Below are positions 1-12,705 of a stretch of 64,000 nucleotides of DNA, piece after piece. The notes below the pieces were generated by a model. That model made no database searches. It was given only the letters and a program-made list of their open reading frames with translations, and had not been told where the DNA came from. Location: the NCBI RefSeq assembly GCF_026151205.1, contig NC_087082.1, positions 18,815,401 through 18,879,400 of the forward strand, written 5' to 3'. This stretch comes from Bolinopsis microptera (taxonomy: Eukaryota > Ctenophora > Tentaculata > Lobata > Bolinopsidae). Position 1 is the first letter of the stretch, and every line of letters starts with the position of its first letter. A program made the position numbers and the translations under genes.

Positions 1-1344
1 GAACACAATTAAAATTACCAGGTGACTAATAACAACAAGTATTGGTTTAACAAAGTAACAATAACTTTAATTTATAGATAAACCACCTTGCTGATTTTCT
101 CGTAAGCTCGTGATTACGCATTTTCTGTCTAAATTTCAAATATGTTATTTAAAATAATATAACACATATATAGGATATGGGATATAAGATAGTGAGCATA
201 TTGTTATTTATAACTTAATAAGGTGGTCATAATTTTATCAATTACTGTTCTCCGAATGAGATAACATCACACTCTTTCAATGAAGGCAGAGTTATAATCA
301 TATTGGCGATAGCGGATTACAAAGTAGCAAACTATAATTTATAAATCTTGTATATTTTGTAGTAGACATGATGGAGACAAGCCGTTTTCAGTTACTAAAG
401 GTTGAAACAATCATCAATTGAAAACTGATGTTTTTTATAAAATATCTTGAAAATAAGCAGTAATTAGGTATTTTACCAAACAAGCTCAAAACTGTTTTGG
501 TTCAAGATTTATTTTGCAGAGTTTACACAGTATAAAAGCATGTGCATTGTGCTTCATAGTTTGTTGATAAGGCGTATTTTTAGCGTTAACCCTGGTGACT
601 GAAGGTCTTAAATCATCCATGTCTTTCGGTTAGGCCCATAATTATCACTCCTGTTTTCTCTCCAATGAGCTCCTCCCTCGACAATCGATATCATGTGTTC
701 CTTTCTGCCTCAGCTCGGTGAATTGTCTCCTTCATCTGGTTGATATTCCTTTTCTCGAACATGAGATAGTAATTCCTGTGATTGCTCTGGTTATTTCTCG
801 ACAGTTGTTACCAGAAGGACTTTCAGCATCCATGTTCCTGATAAGGCCTATATATTTATCGTCTCTACACAGTACACTCTATTTTCCGCTTTATGAGTTC
901 CTTCTCTCCTTTTGTCATGATGAAAGCACACCACGTGACCTGTGCCGTAGCTTGTAGGCCGTGAAATAGTTCTATTATTATCTCGTGGACCAGGATATTT
1001 ATATCGCCTTCACCCTAGCCACACCTGGCTAGTCGTAAATAGGATCGTAATAGACTTGATCTGTTATACTACAAAGAATCGTAAAAATCAAATGTCCAAT
1101 TTCATCTCAGAACAATAAATAAAGAAATGATAATGAGTAAAACACACTGCTCATATTACTACGACAGTTATCATGGATTAATCTAGATGTTTTGATGCAT
1201 CATGATGATCAATCACGCAAATCGAAATATGTGGTAACCCGGGATTAAACGTAGAAACAGTGCATAAATAATAAAATACGTGCCTTATACCAAGTTATAA
1301 TTGAGATTGTGGATAATTTTGTTATTACATTTCTCTTGAACTAG
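1..1344. other. Non-coding; intron or upstream of the TSP1 gene
   Basis: I see no convincing exon here. The stretch around 600-960 is less AT-rich and has short open frames on both strands, but none has splice signals or a family resemblance I can name. The phase-1 acceptor at 1344 means earlier exons of the TSP1 gene must lie upstream, probably outside the window. Confidence 0.5.
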
Positions 1345-2508
1345 AAGCAATTAACGGAGGTTGGAGTTCAGACGGCTCATGGTCTACCTGCTCAAAGACT
1401 TGCGAGGGAGGAACACAAACAAGAAGCAGGACTTGTACAAATCCTTCTCCTGCACACGGAGGTGCTAGTTGTTCAGGAGAATCTTCAGAATCTCAGAGTT
1501 GCAACACCCAAAGCTGTCCAGGTAATTCGATCAGTTTTCATTTGTTTTAACGAGATCGGGTCTGTTAATAAAACAACAAAAATTATAATGGGTAAAACAC
1601 ACTGCTTAAATTACTACGACAGTTATCATGGATTAATCTAGATGTTCTGATGCGGTATCTTAGGACTTGGTGGGTATTTATAACTGCCCATAAATGACGC
1701 TCTGTTGTTTTAACTTTATTATTACATCTAAGATAACTTGTTACATTCAACTGTTAAAACAAAATTAAATTTATCATAGGATCCAGTGAATTTAGTTTAG
1801 AAAGTTCAATCATTCAGTTCCTGTACAATACTAGAACGTGTTTCTTGGTTATTATAAATTATTTAATTTACTGATTGCAACATAATGCTATGACATAATG
1901 ACATCGCTACATCTGACACTGGAAACACGGATCATACTCGCCAGAGCAATTTTTCAGTCGAGTAGATATACCAAATAAGTTATGATGTTCATCGACGGGT
2001 GGAAGGGGGATTTTCGGTAGTTTCGTGCAAAACTGCTGGGTAGCCAGGACTTTCTATTTTTATTAATGGACATATTCATTGGAAGTTGAATAATTTTTCA
2101 GTGCCAGTATTTTGACGATTGCACTCGATTTTATCTTACCCATTTAATTAAATTTGTTAACATTGAAAGACAAATGAACTGTTTAACGTACGGGAGTCAA
2201 GCGAACTAGGATAATCGAATAGTTGTAATTACTTGTTTATAGTTCCTAAAAATAAATATAAGATTTGTGTCTGTTCGTGGTCTTGCAATAATTAGTCAAA
2301 GCCATATAAAATAGATCATGCCGATATCTTTCCAGAATGAAGGTATCTTTTACTAAATTAAATGTCCCCTTCAGAATTAGAAGATACAAGTGAAGAAGAG
2401 AATGAAAATGAACAGGGAGACAACCAGAACTACTCTGATGCAGCAGCCCTGAAAGTCAGCTTAATTTTCCTCGTCGTTCTCCTGTTTGCTGTTGATATGA
2501 GCATCTAA
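1345..2508 (+). CDS. TSP1-domain cell-surface protein, last two exons
   Basis: Exon 1345-1521 (177 bp) is preceded by ctag and followed by G|GTAATT. It is symmetric phase 1-1 and encodes one complete thrombospondin type-1 repeat: [16 protein letters not shown] near the start, six cysteines, and a QSC-N-TQSCP ending. The usual second tryptophan is Asp and the usual CG after the second Cys is CE. The next exon starts at 2375 after tccccttcag, joins in phase 1 and ends at TAA 2506-2508. It encodes an acidic Glu/Asn-rich spacer, then a short hydrophobic C-terminus ([13 protein letters not shown]) with almost no tail. Such an ending fits a GPI-anchor signal, or less likely a terminal membrane helix (inference). 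TSP1 domains usually mediate matrix or cell adhesion. The 5' part of the gene is not visible. Confidence 0.82.
1522..2374 (+). other. Intron of the TSP1 gene
   Basis: AT-rich intron between the TSP1 exon and the terminal exon. Positions 1590-1650 repeat almost word for word the stretch at 1131-1195 (gtaaaacacactgct, then gacagttatcatggatta), a dispersed or duplicated intronic repeat. Nothing else is recognised. Confidence 0.6.
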
Positions 2509-2888
2509 ACTTGTTGTGGACTGAAATGGTTCTACGGTACAAAACACTATCTTAACATGGTTTTTTATCGGGATGTGATAGAAAAAATAACAACTCAAAA
2601 ACCCGGACGAATCTATAAATTTATAATCTATAATTAAACTTTTGATATTTAAAATTTTAATATTTTAGACAACTTTTAATGTTTTAATAAAAAATAAAAG
2701 AAAGAGACTGCGATTCAGTAATTATTGATATTCATTGCATGTTTTTTTCAGAATGCTTATTATATATATTGTAATATACATTTTTTCCCCGATCCATGAC
2801 TTTTGTGTCAGGACTAGGAACGTGAACGAAGCTTTTTTATTTGGACCAACTGGAATTGTTATGCATTGTTGTGAGATGTGTCTCCATC

Positions 2889-3064
2889 ACAGCTATACAC
2901 ATGCAGGAGGACTATAGTGCAAAGAAACTGCTGCTAATTGCTGCTTACTGCTGCTCACTACTGCTCACTGCTGCTCACTGCTGCAAACTGCTGCTCACTG
3001 AGCAGCAGTGAGCAGCAGTGAGCAGCAGTTTCTTTGCATTATAGTCCTCCTGTGTATAGCTTAC
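2889..3064. repeat. Foldback repeat with actgctgctc core
   Basis: The left arm (from about 2889, agctatacacatgcagga) is the reverse complement of the right arm ending at about 3062 (tcctcctgtgtatagct). The arms meet at about 3000 in tandem copies of actgctgctc and its complement gagcagcagt. The left arm carries extra copies. The structure could be a small foldback transposon end or a replication-slippage product. It lies just upstream of the transposase-like relic. Confidence 0.75.
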
Positions 3065-3144
3065 ACCAAATCATCAATCACTGAACCCCGGTTCAAACTC
3101 CGCATAGTTCTAAGCGAAAGCGAGTTAGTAAACCTAGGAGCAGT

Positions 3145-4501
3145 GTGGTATTCAGAAACGTTGCAGTTCAGACATGGCATTCCTCCTTCAAATACGATCT
3201 GGTTCGAAAAAATGTCGTGTCAAGCAAAATTAAGGCCAGGCTCATAACATCTGCACGTTGTCAGCACATTTCATCGACTTTAGAGAAGCATAAGGCCGAT
3301 AATAAGCAGCTACAGCTAGAAAATGGGATGCTTAAGGCTAATATCGACGTTCTATTACACAAGCAAGAACACTTCCAATCTCAGATAAGCTTTAAAGATA
3401 AGAGCATCGCAGAATTGCTGGCAGATTCTGACAACCTCAAGGCTAGCTTATGTGATATTAAGGCTAAGTTAAGGGATTCCAATAATATGCAAAGTGCTCG
3501 ATGATGAGCTTTGCCAATACCGAGATTTAGAAGCCCAAGTAGATAGAATTACAAATGACCCTGATTTTAAGCTCCGTATTTCTGAGGCCTCTAAATCCTA
3601 TGATAGAGCAGATGCTGCTGATACGAAACTTTCGAACCAGATTCCTATGCGAAGTAGTCGCAAATCTATCAATCCTAAGATTGATATTGCGTTGTCCATT
3701 TTGAGACACGTTGGTCTTTGTTCGCTAGAAAAATGTTTTGAAACGTTAGTACTTTTAGGAAATCACGTCTTTGATCAGGAATGGGAGTTAAGTAGCGATG
3801 TTTCTAATAAGCGAGCACGTCAGATGTTGCCTAGTGATAGTATTAAAGGTAATGTATCAGAATCAGATCCCACTTACCCAAATCCAAGCAGTAGCACGAG
3901 CAGTATCTCGGCCAAAAGAACAATGCATAAGATCACTAAGAATACAGCTCCAACTCAAGGCTATCTGCATAAGTTTGAGGCCAATGTGTACACGCCCTTA
4001 GCTCTTCAGTCTGTTGCACAAGAGCTGAAAAGCCCAAATCTTGTAACATCGACCATCATGTATGATGGGGCTAGTATTAAAAAGGGCAAAGTAATGACAG
4101 TTGGCGTGGTTAACGCTGTAAATGACCCCGTATCAAGCAAAGTTACATCGCATTATCGCCAGCTTGGGCTTATGGAGATGGTTAAGAGTGATACTGATTC
4201 TTCATTCAAGGCTGTAACTTCTACCTTACGTAATGCTGCCGTTCTTGATTCTGATACAGTTAGCCATGAAGACGTCCTCAGTTCGACCAAAGATGTATTT
4301 TCTAATATCGATTACATTGTAACAGACTTAGGTGGCGAGATGAAGCCTGTCAGTGAGAAAGTTTCCGAGCTTAAAGTTTCACTTGGTCATGATAGTCGGC
4401 CAACTTACATCCATTGCAATGCTCACGTTAGTCCGGCGTTTGATTCTGAAATAGATAAGGAGTTGCATGCGATTGAATCACTCCTTGATATAAAGATGTA
4501 A
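3145..4501 (+). pseudogene. Broken transposase-like gene (coiled coil + RNase-H-like core)
   Basis: Two overlapping frames form one gene. 3145-3504 encodes a strongly predicted coiled coil (STLEKHKADNKQLQLENG and following heptads). 3494-4501 continues in another frame for 335 residues, so a frameshift lies near 3490-3500. The second part has a YDGASIKKGK segment, an IVTDLGGEMK segment and an IHCNAHV segment. They recall the two acidic strands and the C/H motif of RNase-H-like transposases found in unnamed cnidarian-type repeat proteins. The assignment rests on motif style and is moderate. The protein is cut at residue 335, exactly where the 32-bp satellite begins, so its C-terminal part, including any third catalytic residue, is absent. 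No inverted terminal repeats were found around it. Confidence 0.5.
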
Positions 4502-7500
4502 GTGTGTTATAAGACACGTGACATGTGATGTACGTGTGTTATATGACACGTGACATGTAATGTACGTGTGTTATAAGACACGTGACATGTGATGTACGTG
4601 TGTTATAAGACACGTGACATGTAATGTACGTGTGTTATATGACACGTGACATGTAATGTAAGTGTGTTATATGACACGTGACATGTAATGTACGTGTGTT
4701 ATATGTCACGTGGCATGTAATGTACGTGTGTTATATGACACGTGACATGTAATGTACGTGTGTTAAAAGACACGTGACATGTAATGTACGTGTGTTATAA
4801 GACACGTGACATGTAATGTACGTGTGTTATATGACACGTGACATGTAATGTACGTGTGTTATATGACACGTGACATGTAATGTACGTGTATTATATGTCA
4901 CGTGACATGTAATGTACGTGTGTTATAAGACACGTGACATGTAATGTACGTGTGTTATAAGACACGTGACATGTAATGTACGTGTGTTATAAGACACGTG
5001 GCATGTAATGTACGTGTGTTATAAGACACGTGACATGTAATGTACGTGTGTTATATATGACACGTGACATGTAATGTACGTGTGTTATATGACACGTGAC
5101 ATGTAATGTACGTGTATTATATGTCACGTGGCATGTAATGTACGTGTGTTATAAGACACGTGACATGTGATGTACGTGTGTTATATATGACACGTGACAT
5201 GTAATGTACGTGTGTTATAAGACACGTGACATGTAATGTACGTGTGTTATAAGACACGTGACATGTAATGTACGTGTGTTATAAGACACGTGACATGTAA
5301 TGTACGTGTGTTATATGACACGTGACATGTAATGTACGTGTGTTATATGACACGTGACATGTAATGTACGTGTGTTATATGACACGTGACATGTAATGTA
5401 CGTGTGTTATATGACACGTGACATGTAATGTACGTGTGTTATATGACACGTGACATGTAATGTACGTGTGTTATAAGACACGTGACATGTAATGTACGTG
5501 TGTTATAAGACACGTGACATGTAATGTACGTGTGTTATATGACACGTGACATGTAATGTACGTGTGTTATAAGACACGTGACATGTAATGTACGTGTGTT
5601 ATATGACACGTGACATGTAATGTACGTGTGTTATAAGACACTTGGCATGTAATGTACGTGTATTATATGACACGTGACATGTGATGTACGTGTGTTATAT
5701 GACACGTGACATGTAATGTACGTGTGTTATAAGACACTTGGCATGTAATGTACGTGTGTTATATGACACGTGACATGTAATGTACGTGTGTTATATGACA
5801 CGTGACATGTGATGTACGTGTGTTATATGACACGTGACATGTAATGTACGTGTGTTATATGACACGTGACATGTAATGTACGTGTGTTATATGACACGTG
5901 ACATGTAATGTACGTGTATTATATGACACGTGACATGTAATGTACGTGTGTTATATGACACGTGACATGTAATGTACGTGTGTTATATGACACGTGACAT
6001 GTAATGTACGTGTGTTATATGACACGTGACATGTAATGTACGTGTGTTATATGACACGTGACATGTAATGTACGTGTGTTATATGACACGTGACATGTAA
6101 TGTACGTGTGTTATAAGACACGTGACATGTAATGTACGTGTGTTATAAGACACGTGACATGTAATGTACGTTTGTTATAAGACACGTGACATGTAATGTA
6201 CGTGTGTTATATGACACGTGACATGTAATGTACGTTTGTTATAAGACACGTGACATGTAATGTACGTTTGTTATAAGACACGTGACATGTAATGTACGTG
6301 TGTTATAAGACACGTGACATGTAATGTACGTTTGTTATAAGACACGTGACATGTAATGTACGTGTGTTATATGACACGTGGCATGTAATGTACGTGTGTT
6401 ATAAGACACGTGACATGTAATGTACGTGTGTTATAAGACACGTGACATGTAATGTACGTTTGTTATAAGACACGTGACATGTAATGTACGTGTGTTATAA
6501 GACACTTGGCATGTAATGTACGTGTATTATATGACACGTGACATGTAATGTACGTGTGTTATAAGACACTTGGCATGTAATGTACGTGTGTTATAAGACA
6601 CGTGGCATGTAATGTACGTGTGTTATATATGACACGTGACATGTAATGTACGTGTGTTATAAGACACTTGGCATGTAATGTACGTGTGTTATAAGACACG
6701 TGACATGTAATGTACGTGTGTTATATGACACGTGACATGTAATGTACGTGTGTTATATGACACGTGACATGTAATGTACGTGTGTTATATGACACGTGTC
6801 ATGTAATGTACGTGTGTTATAAGACACGTGACATGTAATGTACGTGTGTTATATATGACACGTGACATGTAATGTACGTGTATTATATGACACGTGACAT
6901 GTAATGTACGTGTATTATATGACACGTGACATGTAATGTACGTGTGTTATAAGACACTTGGCATGTAATGTACGTGTATTATATGACACGTGGCATGTAA
7001 TGTACGTGTGTTATAAGACACGTGGCATGTAATGTACGTGTGTTATAAGACACGTGACATGTAATGTACGTGTGTTATATATGACACGTGACATGTAATG
7101 TACGTGTGTGTTATAAGACACGTGACATGTAATGTACGTGTGTTATATGACACGTGACATGTAATGTACGTGTATTATATGACACGTGACATGTAATGTA
7201 CGTGTGTTATAAGACACTTGGCATGTAATGTACGTGTATTATATGACACGTGGCATGTAATGTACGTGTGTTATAAGACACGTGGCATGTAATGTACGTG
7301 TGTTATAAGACACGTGACATGTAATGTACGTGTGTTATATATGACACGTGACATGTAATGTACGTGTGTGTTATATGACACGTGACATGTAATGTACGTG
7401 TATTATATGACACGTGACATGTAATGTACGTGTATTATATGACACGTGACATGTAATGTACGTGTGTTATAAGACACTTGGCATGTAATGTACGTGTATT

Positions 7501-10500
7501 ATATGACACGTGGCATGTAATGTACGTGTGTTATAAGACACGTGGCATGTAATGTACGTGTGTTATAAGACACGTGACATGTAATGTACGTGTGTTATAT
7601 ATGACACGTGACATGTAATGTACGTGTGTGTTATAAGACACGTGTCATGTAATGTACGTGTGTTATAAGACACTTGGCATGTAATGTACGTGTATTATAT
7701 GACACGTGACATGTAATGTACGTGTGTTATAAGACACTTGGCATGTAATGTACGTGTGTTATAAGACACGTGGCATGTAATGTACGTGTGTTATAAGACA
7801 CGTGACATGTAATGTACGTGTGTTATAAGACACGTGACATGTAATGTACGTGTGTTATAAGACACTTGACATGTAATGTACGTGTGTGTTATAAGACACG
7901 TGACATGTAATGTACGTGTGTTATATGACACGTGACATGTAATGTACGTGTGTTATAAGACACTTGGCATGTAATGTACGTGTATTATATGACACGTGAC
8001 ATGTAATGTACGTGTGTTATAAGACACTTGGCATGTAATGTACGTGTGTTATAAGACACGTGGCATGTAATGTACGTGTGTTATAAGACACGTGACATGT
8101 AATGTACGTGTGTTATATGACACGTGGCATGTAATGTACGTGTGTTATAAGACACGTGACATGTAATGTACGTGTGTTATATATGACACGTGACATGTAA
8201 TGTACGTGTGTTATATATGACACGTGACATGTAATGTACGTGTGTTATATGACACGTGACATGTAATGTACGTGTGTTATAAGACACGTGACATGTAATG
8301 TACGTGTGTTATAAGACACGTGACATGTAATGTACGTGTGTTATAAGACACGTGACATGTAATGTACGTGTGTTATATGACACGTGACATGTAATGTACG
8401 TGTGTTATATGACACGTGACATGTAATGTACGTGTGTTATATGTCACGTGACATGTGATGTACGTGTGTTATAAGACACGTGACATGTAATGTACGTGTG
8501 TTATAAGACACGTGACATGTAATGTACGTGTGTTATAAGACACGTGACATGTAATGTACGTGTGTTATATGACACGTGACATGTAATGTACGTGTTATAT
8601 GACACGTGACATGTAATGTACGTGTGTTATAAGACACGTGACATGTAATGTACGTGTGTTATATGACACGTGACATGTAATGTACGTGTGTTATAAGACA
8701 CGTGGCATGTAATGTACGTGTGTTATAAGACACGTGTCATGTAATGTACGTGTGTTATATGTCACGTGACATGTGATGTACGTGTGTTATAAGACACGTG
8801 ACATGTAATGTACGTGTGTTATAAGACACGTGACATGTAATGTACGTGTGTTATAAGACACGTGACATGTAATGTACGTGTGTTATATGACACGTGACAT
8901 GTAATGTACGTGTTATATGACACGTGACATGTAATGTACGTGTGTTATAAGACACGTGACATGTAATGTACGTGTGTTATATGACACGTGACATGTAATG
9001 TACGTGTGTTATAAGACACGTGACATGTAATGTACGTGTGTTATATGACACGTGACATGTAATGTACGTGTGTTATATGACACGTGTCATGTAATGTACG
9101 TGTGTTATATGTCACGTGACATGTAATGTACGTGTGTTATAAGACACGTGACATGTAATGTACGTGTGTTATATGACACGTGACATGTAATGTACGTGTG
9201 TTATAAGACACGTGACATGTAATGTACTTGTGTTATATGACACGTGACATGTAATGTACGTGTGTTATATGTCACGTGACATGTGATGTACGTGTGTTAT
9301 AAGACACGTGTCATGTAATGTACGTGTGTTATATGACACGTGACATGTAATGTACGTGTGTTATAAGACACGTGACATGTAATGTACGTGTGTTATATGA
9401 CACGTGACATGTAATGTACGTGTGTTATATGTCACGTGACATGTGATGTACGTGTGTTATATGTCACGTGACATGTGATGTACGTGTGTTATATGACACG
9501 TGACATGTAATGTACGTGTGTTATAAGACACGTGACATGTAATGTACGTGTGTTATAAGACACGTGACATGTAATGTACGTGTGTTATAAGACACGTGAC
9601 ATGTAATGTACGTGTGGTATATGACACGTGACATGTGATGTACGTGTGTTATATGTCACGTGACATGTGATGTACGTGTGTTATAAGACACGTGACATGT
9701 AATGTACGTGTGTTATAAGACACGTGACATGTAATGTACGTGTGTTATAAGACACGTGACATGTAATGTACGTGTGTTATAAGACACTTGACATGTAATG
9801 TACGTGTGTTATATGACACGTGACATGTGATGTACGTGTGTTATATGACACGTGACATGTAAGGTAAGTGTGTTATATGACACGTGACATGTAATGTACG
9901 TGTGTTATAAGACACGTGACATGTAATGTACGTGTGTTATATGACACGTGACATGTAATGTACGTGTGTTATAAGACACGTGACATGTAATGTACGTGTG
10001 TTATAAGACACGTGACATGTAATGTACGTGTGTTATAAGACACGTGACATGTGATGTACGTGTGTTATATGACACGTGACATGTAATGTACGTGTGTTAT
10101 AAGACACGTGACATGTGATGTACGTGTGTTATATGACACGTGACATGTGATGTACGTGTGTTATATGTCACGTGACATGTGATGTACGTGTGTTATAAGA
10201 CACGTGTCATGTAATGTACGTGTGTTATATGACACGTGACATGTAATGTACGTGTGTTATATGACACGTGACATGTAATGTACGTGTGTTATATGACACG
10301 TGTCATGTAATGTACGTGTGTTATAAGACACGTGACATGTAATGTACGTGTGTTATATGACACGTGACATGTAATGTACGTGTGTTATATGACACGTGAC
10401 ATGTGATGTAAGTGTGTTATATGACACGTGACATGTAATGTACGTGTGTTATATGACACGTGACATGTAATGTACGTGTGTTATAAGACACGTGACATGT

Positions 10501-10984
10501 AATGTACGTGTGTTATATGACACGTGACATGTAATGTACGTGTGTTATATATGACACGTGACATGTAATGTACGTGTGTTATAAGACACGTGACATGTAA
10601 TGTACGTGTGTTATAAGACACGTGACATGTAATGAACGTGTGTTATAAGACACGTGACATGTAATGTACGTGTGTTATAAGACACGTGGCATGTAATGTA
10701 CGTGTGTTATAAGACACGTGACATGTAATGTACGTGTGTTATATGACACGTGGCATGTAATGTACGTGTGTTATAAGACACGTGACATGTGATGTACGTG
10801 TGTTATAAGACACGTGACATGTAATGTACGTGTGTTATATATGACACGTGGCATGTAATGTACGTGTGTTATAAGACACGTGGCATGTAATGTACGTGTG
10901 TTATAAGACACGTGACATGTAATGTACGTGTGTTATAAGACACGTGACATGTAATGTACGTGTGTTATATGACACGTGACATGC
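4500..10984. repeat. 32-bp satellite array, about 200 copies, with higher-order repeats
   Basis: A continuous head-to-tail array of a 32-bp unit of the form gtgtgttata(a/t)gacacgtg + acatgtaatgtac. Nearly every unit contains the palindromes CACGTG, ACATGT and GTAC. Variants include cacttggcatg, atgtcacgtgacat (a longer perfect palindrome), ttatatatgac (+2 bp) and gtgtgtgtta (+2 bp). An eight-unit higher-order repeat with period 260 bp is visible at 6951, 7211 and 7471. A second, of 318 bp (ten units less 2 bp), links 8591 with 8909. The array starts at the broken end of the transposase-like frame. There are no spacers and no open frame worth calling. Confidence 0.98.
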
Positions 10985-12458
10985 AATATATCATCTCCAA
11001 CCCAGAACTCTTTCCGGTAATTATATTTGTGAACCATTGATAACACGTTATTTTCGGAGAAACTTATAAATATGAGAATAAGATCAATACTACAATAATG
11101 ATAGGAAATTACAAATACAATGGAATTTTTTATACATTTCGCAATTTTCGATTATAAAATGGTTGTGATTTCGGATTTAATATGACATTATGTCATATTA
11201 AATCCGAAATCACGACCATTTTATTATGACTGTGTCACGAAATATAACAACAAGCTGGAAAATAAAACCATTTCTAACAAATTCTTAATTCTAACACCTA
11301 TAATATACGTATGTTTGGTACCTATAATCCTAGAAACTAAAATATTTACATATTTTACACAATGTCAACTTATTGAGCAGTCTACAAATACAAATTTATA
11401 GTAAGATTGTAAATAATACTGTAAAATTATACCATATATATCATTATAAATAATTATGCATTGCATATTTATTACAAAGTTGGAAATACTAATAGTGTTT
11501 AATAACCATATAAATAAATTATGAGGATGAGATATTATGAAATGACATTTGTAGTTTTACAAAATATAGATTTATTATTTTAGAGCCTCCCATCATTAAT
11601 AAACCGTGACTCCTAGAATGGATGAATTAATACCTGCTATAGATAAGTTAAAATTAGATAAGCTTTTGTAATCCAACAGTCTCCTATCAATACGCCCAAA
11701 GTCAACAAGAATTGCGCCCGTTATTTCGTTTTGGCGGACGCTAGATTTCCATTTCACATTTACTATAAATTTAAGTATAAGCTCCAATCAGCTCACTTCA
11801 ATCTTCATGATAATAATATAGATAAATTATGCATCAAATAGGGAAAAATTCAGTTCAATTGCCGTAGAACTTAACTTGTATCTGTAATTCAAGAAATTAT
11901 CAGCAAAGGTAAACTATACTCGTGTACACATCAATACACTACGCGTGCCACCTACAAATTGGGCGTATTACCTAATAGTAATATTATACATTACATGCAT
12001 CGTATACAATAAAACACAGTCGCGCCGCGCATTCATAGATCACAGGCTATCTATACATCACATCTCCGCAAACAATCCTCGCGCGCGCGCAACTTTTTCG
12101 TTGCTTGGTAACGAACGGAAGCAAGCAAGCAAGGAACACGACATATATTTGACCCACCTACTGCAATCTCCAAAATCCACGTTTTTCTGCAAAAACCTCC
12201 ATTCGTAACCTTTCACTATTGCCTTTTTTCAAAAGGGTGAAAAGGAAAAAATAAAAGAAAATGTACTTCCACCCTAAAAGATGTAATTTGAATGTTGACG
12301 CTTTCAAACAAATCTGGTTTACTAAGTCAACTATCCCTTCCGCTATACACTATAAATCAGTACCCTATCGGACTTTATTTGAACGGAAATTAATTGGACG
12401 CTAGAGGCCCTAGTGTATCACCGCCTTTTACTCAATGTCCGGTCAAGTAAGGTCCGAT
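10985..12458. other. AT-rich spacer after the satellite
   Basis: No exon is supported. It contains a hairpin (listed separately), a short minus-strand open frame at 11596-11787 with no recognised motif, and a short run of cg dinucleotides near 12080. It lies downstream of the EF-hand gene's stop codon. Confidence 0.5.
11154..11224. repeat. 34-bp-arm hairpin
   Basis: Two 34-bp arms separated by 3 bp (tta) are complementary apart from one G/T-type change (ggttgtg against cacgacc). The core reads tgaca-tta-tgtca. The long, almost perfect stem with a tiny loop looks like a palindromic MITE or the scar of one rather than a microRNA precursor. Confidence 0.75.
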
Positions 12459-12705
12459 AAGGTGGCACATATAACACCACTATACCCCACCACCACTGCG
12501 CTGATAAGGTGGCACATATAACACCACTACACCCCACCACCACTGCGCTGAGTGGGGATAGGGTGGCACATATAACACCACTACACCCCACCACCACTGC
12601 GCTGATAAGGTGGCACATATAACACCACTACACCCCACCACCACTGCGCTGATAAGGTGGCACATATAACACCACTACACCCCACCACCACTGCGCTGAG
12701 TGGGG
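12459..12705 (-). repeat. 47/54-bp tandem array spanning the EF-hand gene stop codon
   Basis: About five copies of a 47-bp unit, two with an extra agtgggg segment (54 bp). Read on the minus strand, each unit contains cagcgcagtggtggtgggg followed by TAG. That is the codons for the C-terminal QRSGGGV and the stop of the EF-hand gene, plus the start of its 3' UTR. The unit is therefore derived from the gene's own 3' coding end. Confidence 0.85.

Noticed and set aside
4500-10984. CRISPR-like array
   Set aside because: Units are contiguous 32-bp repeats with no unique spacers, in a eukaryotic context.
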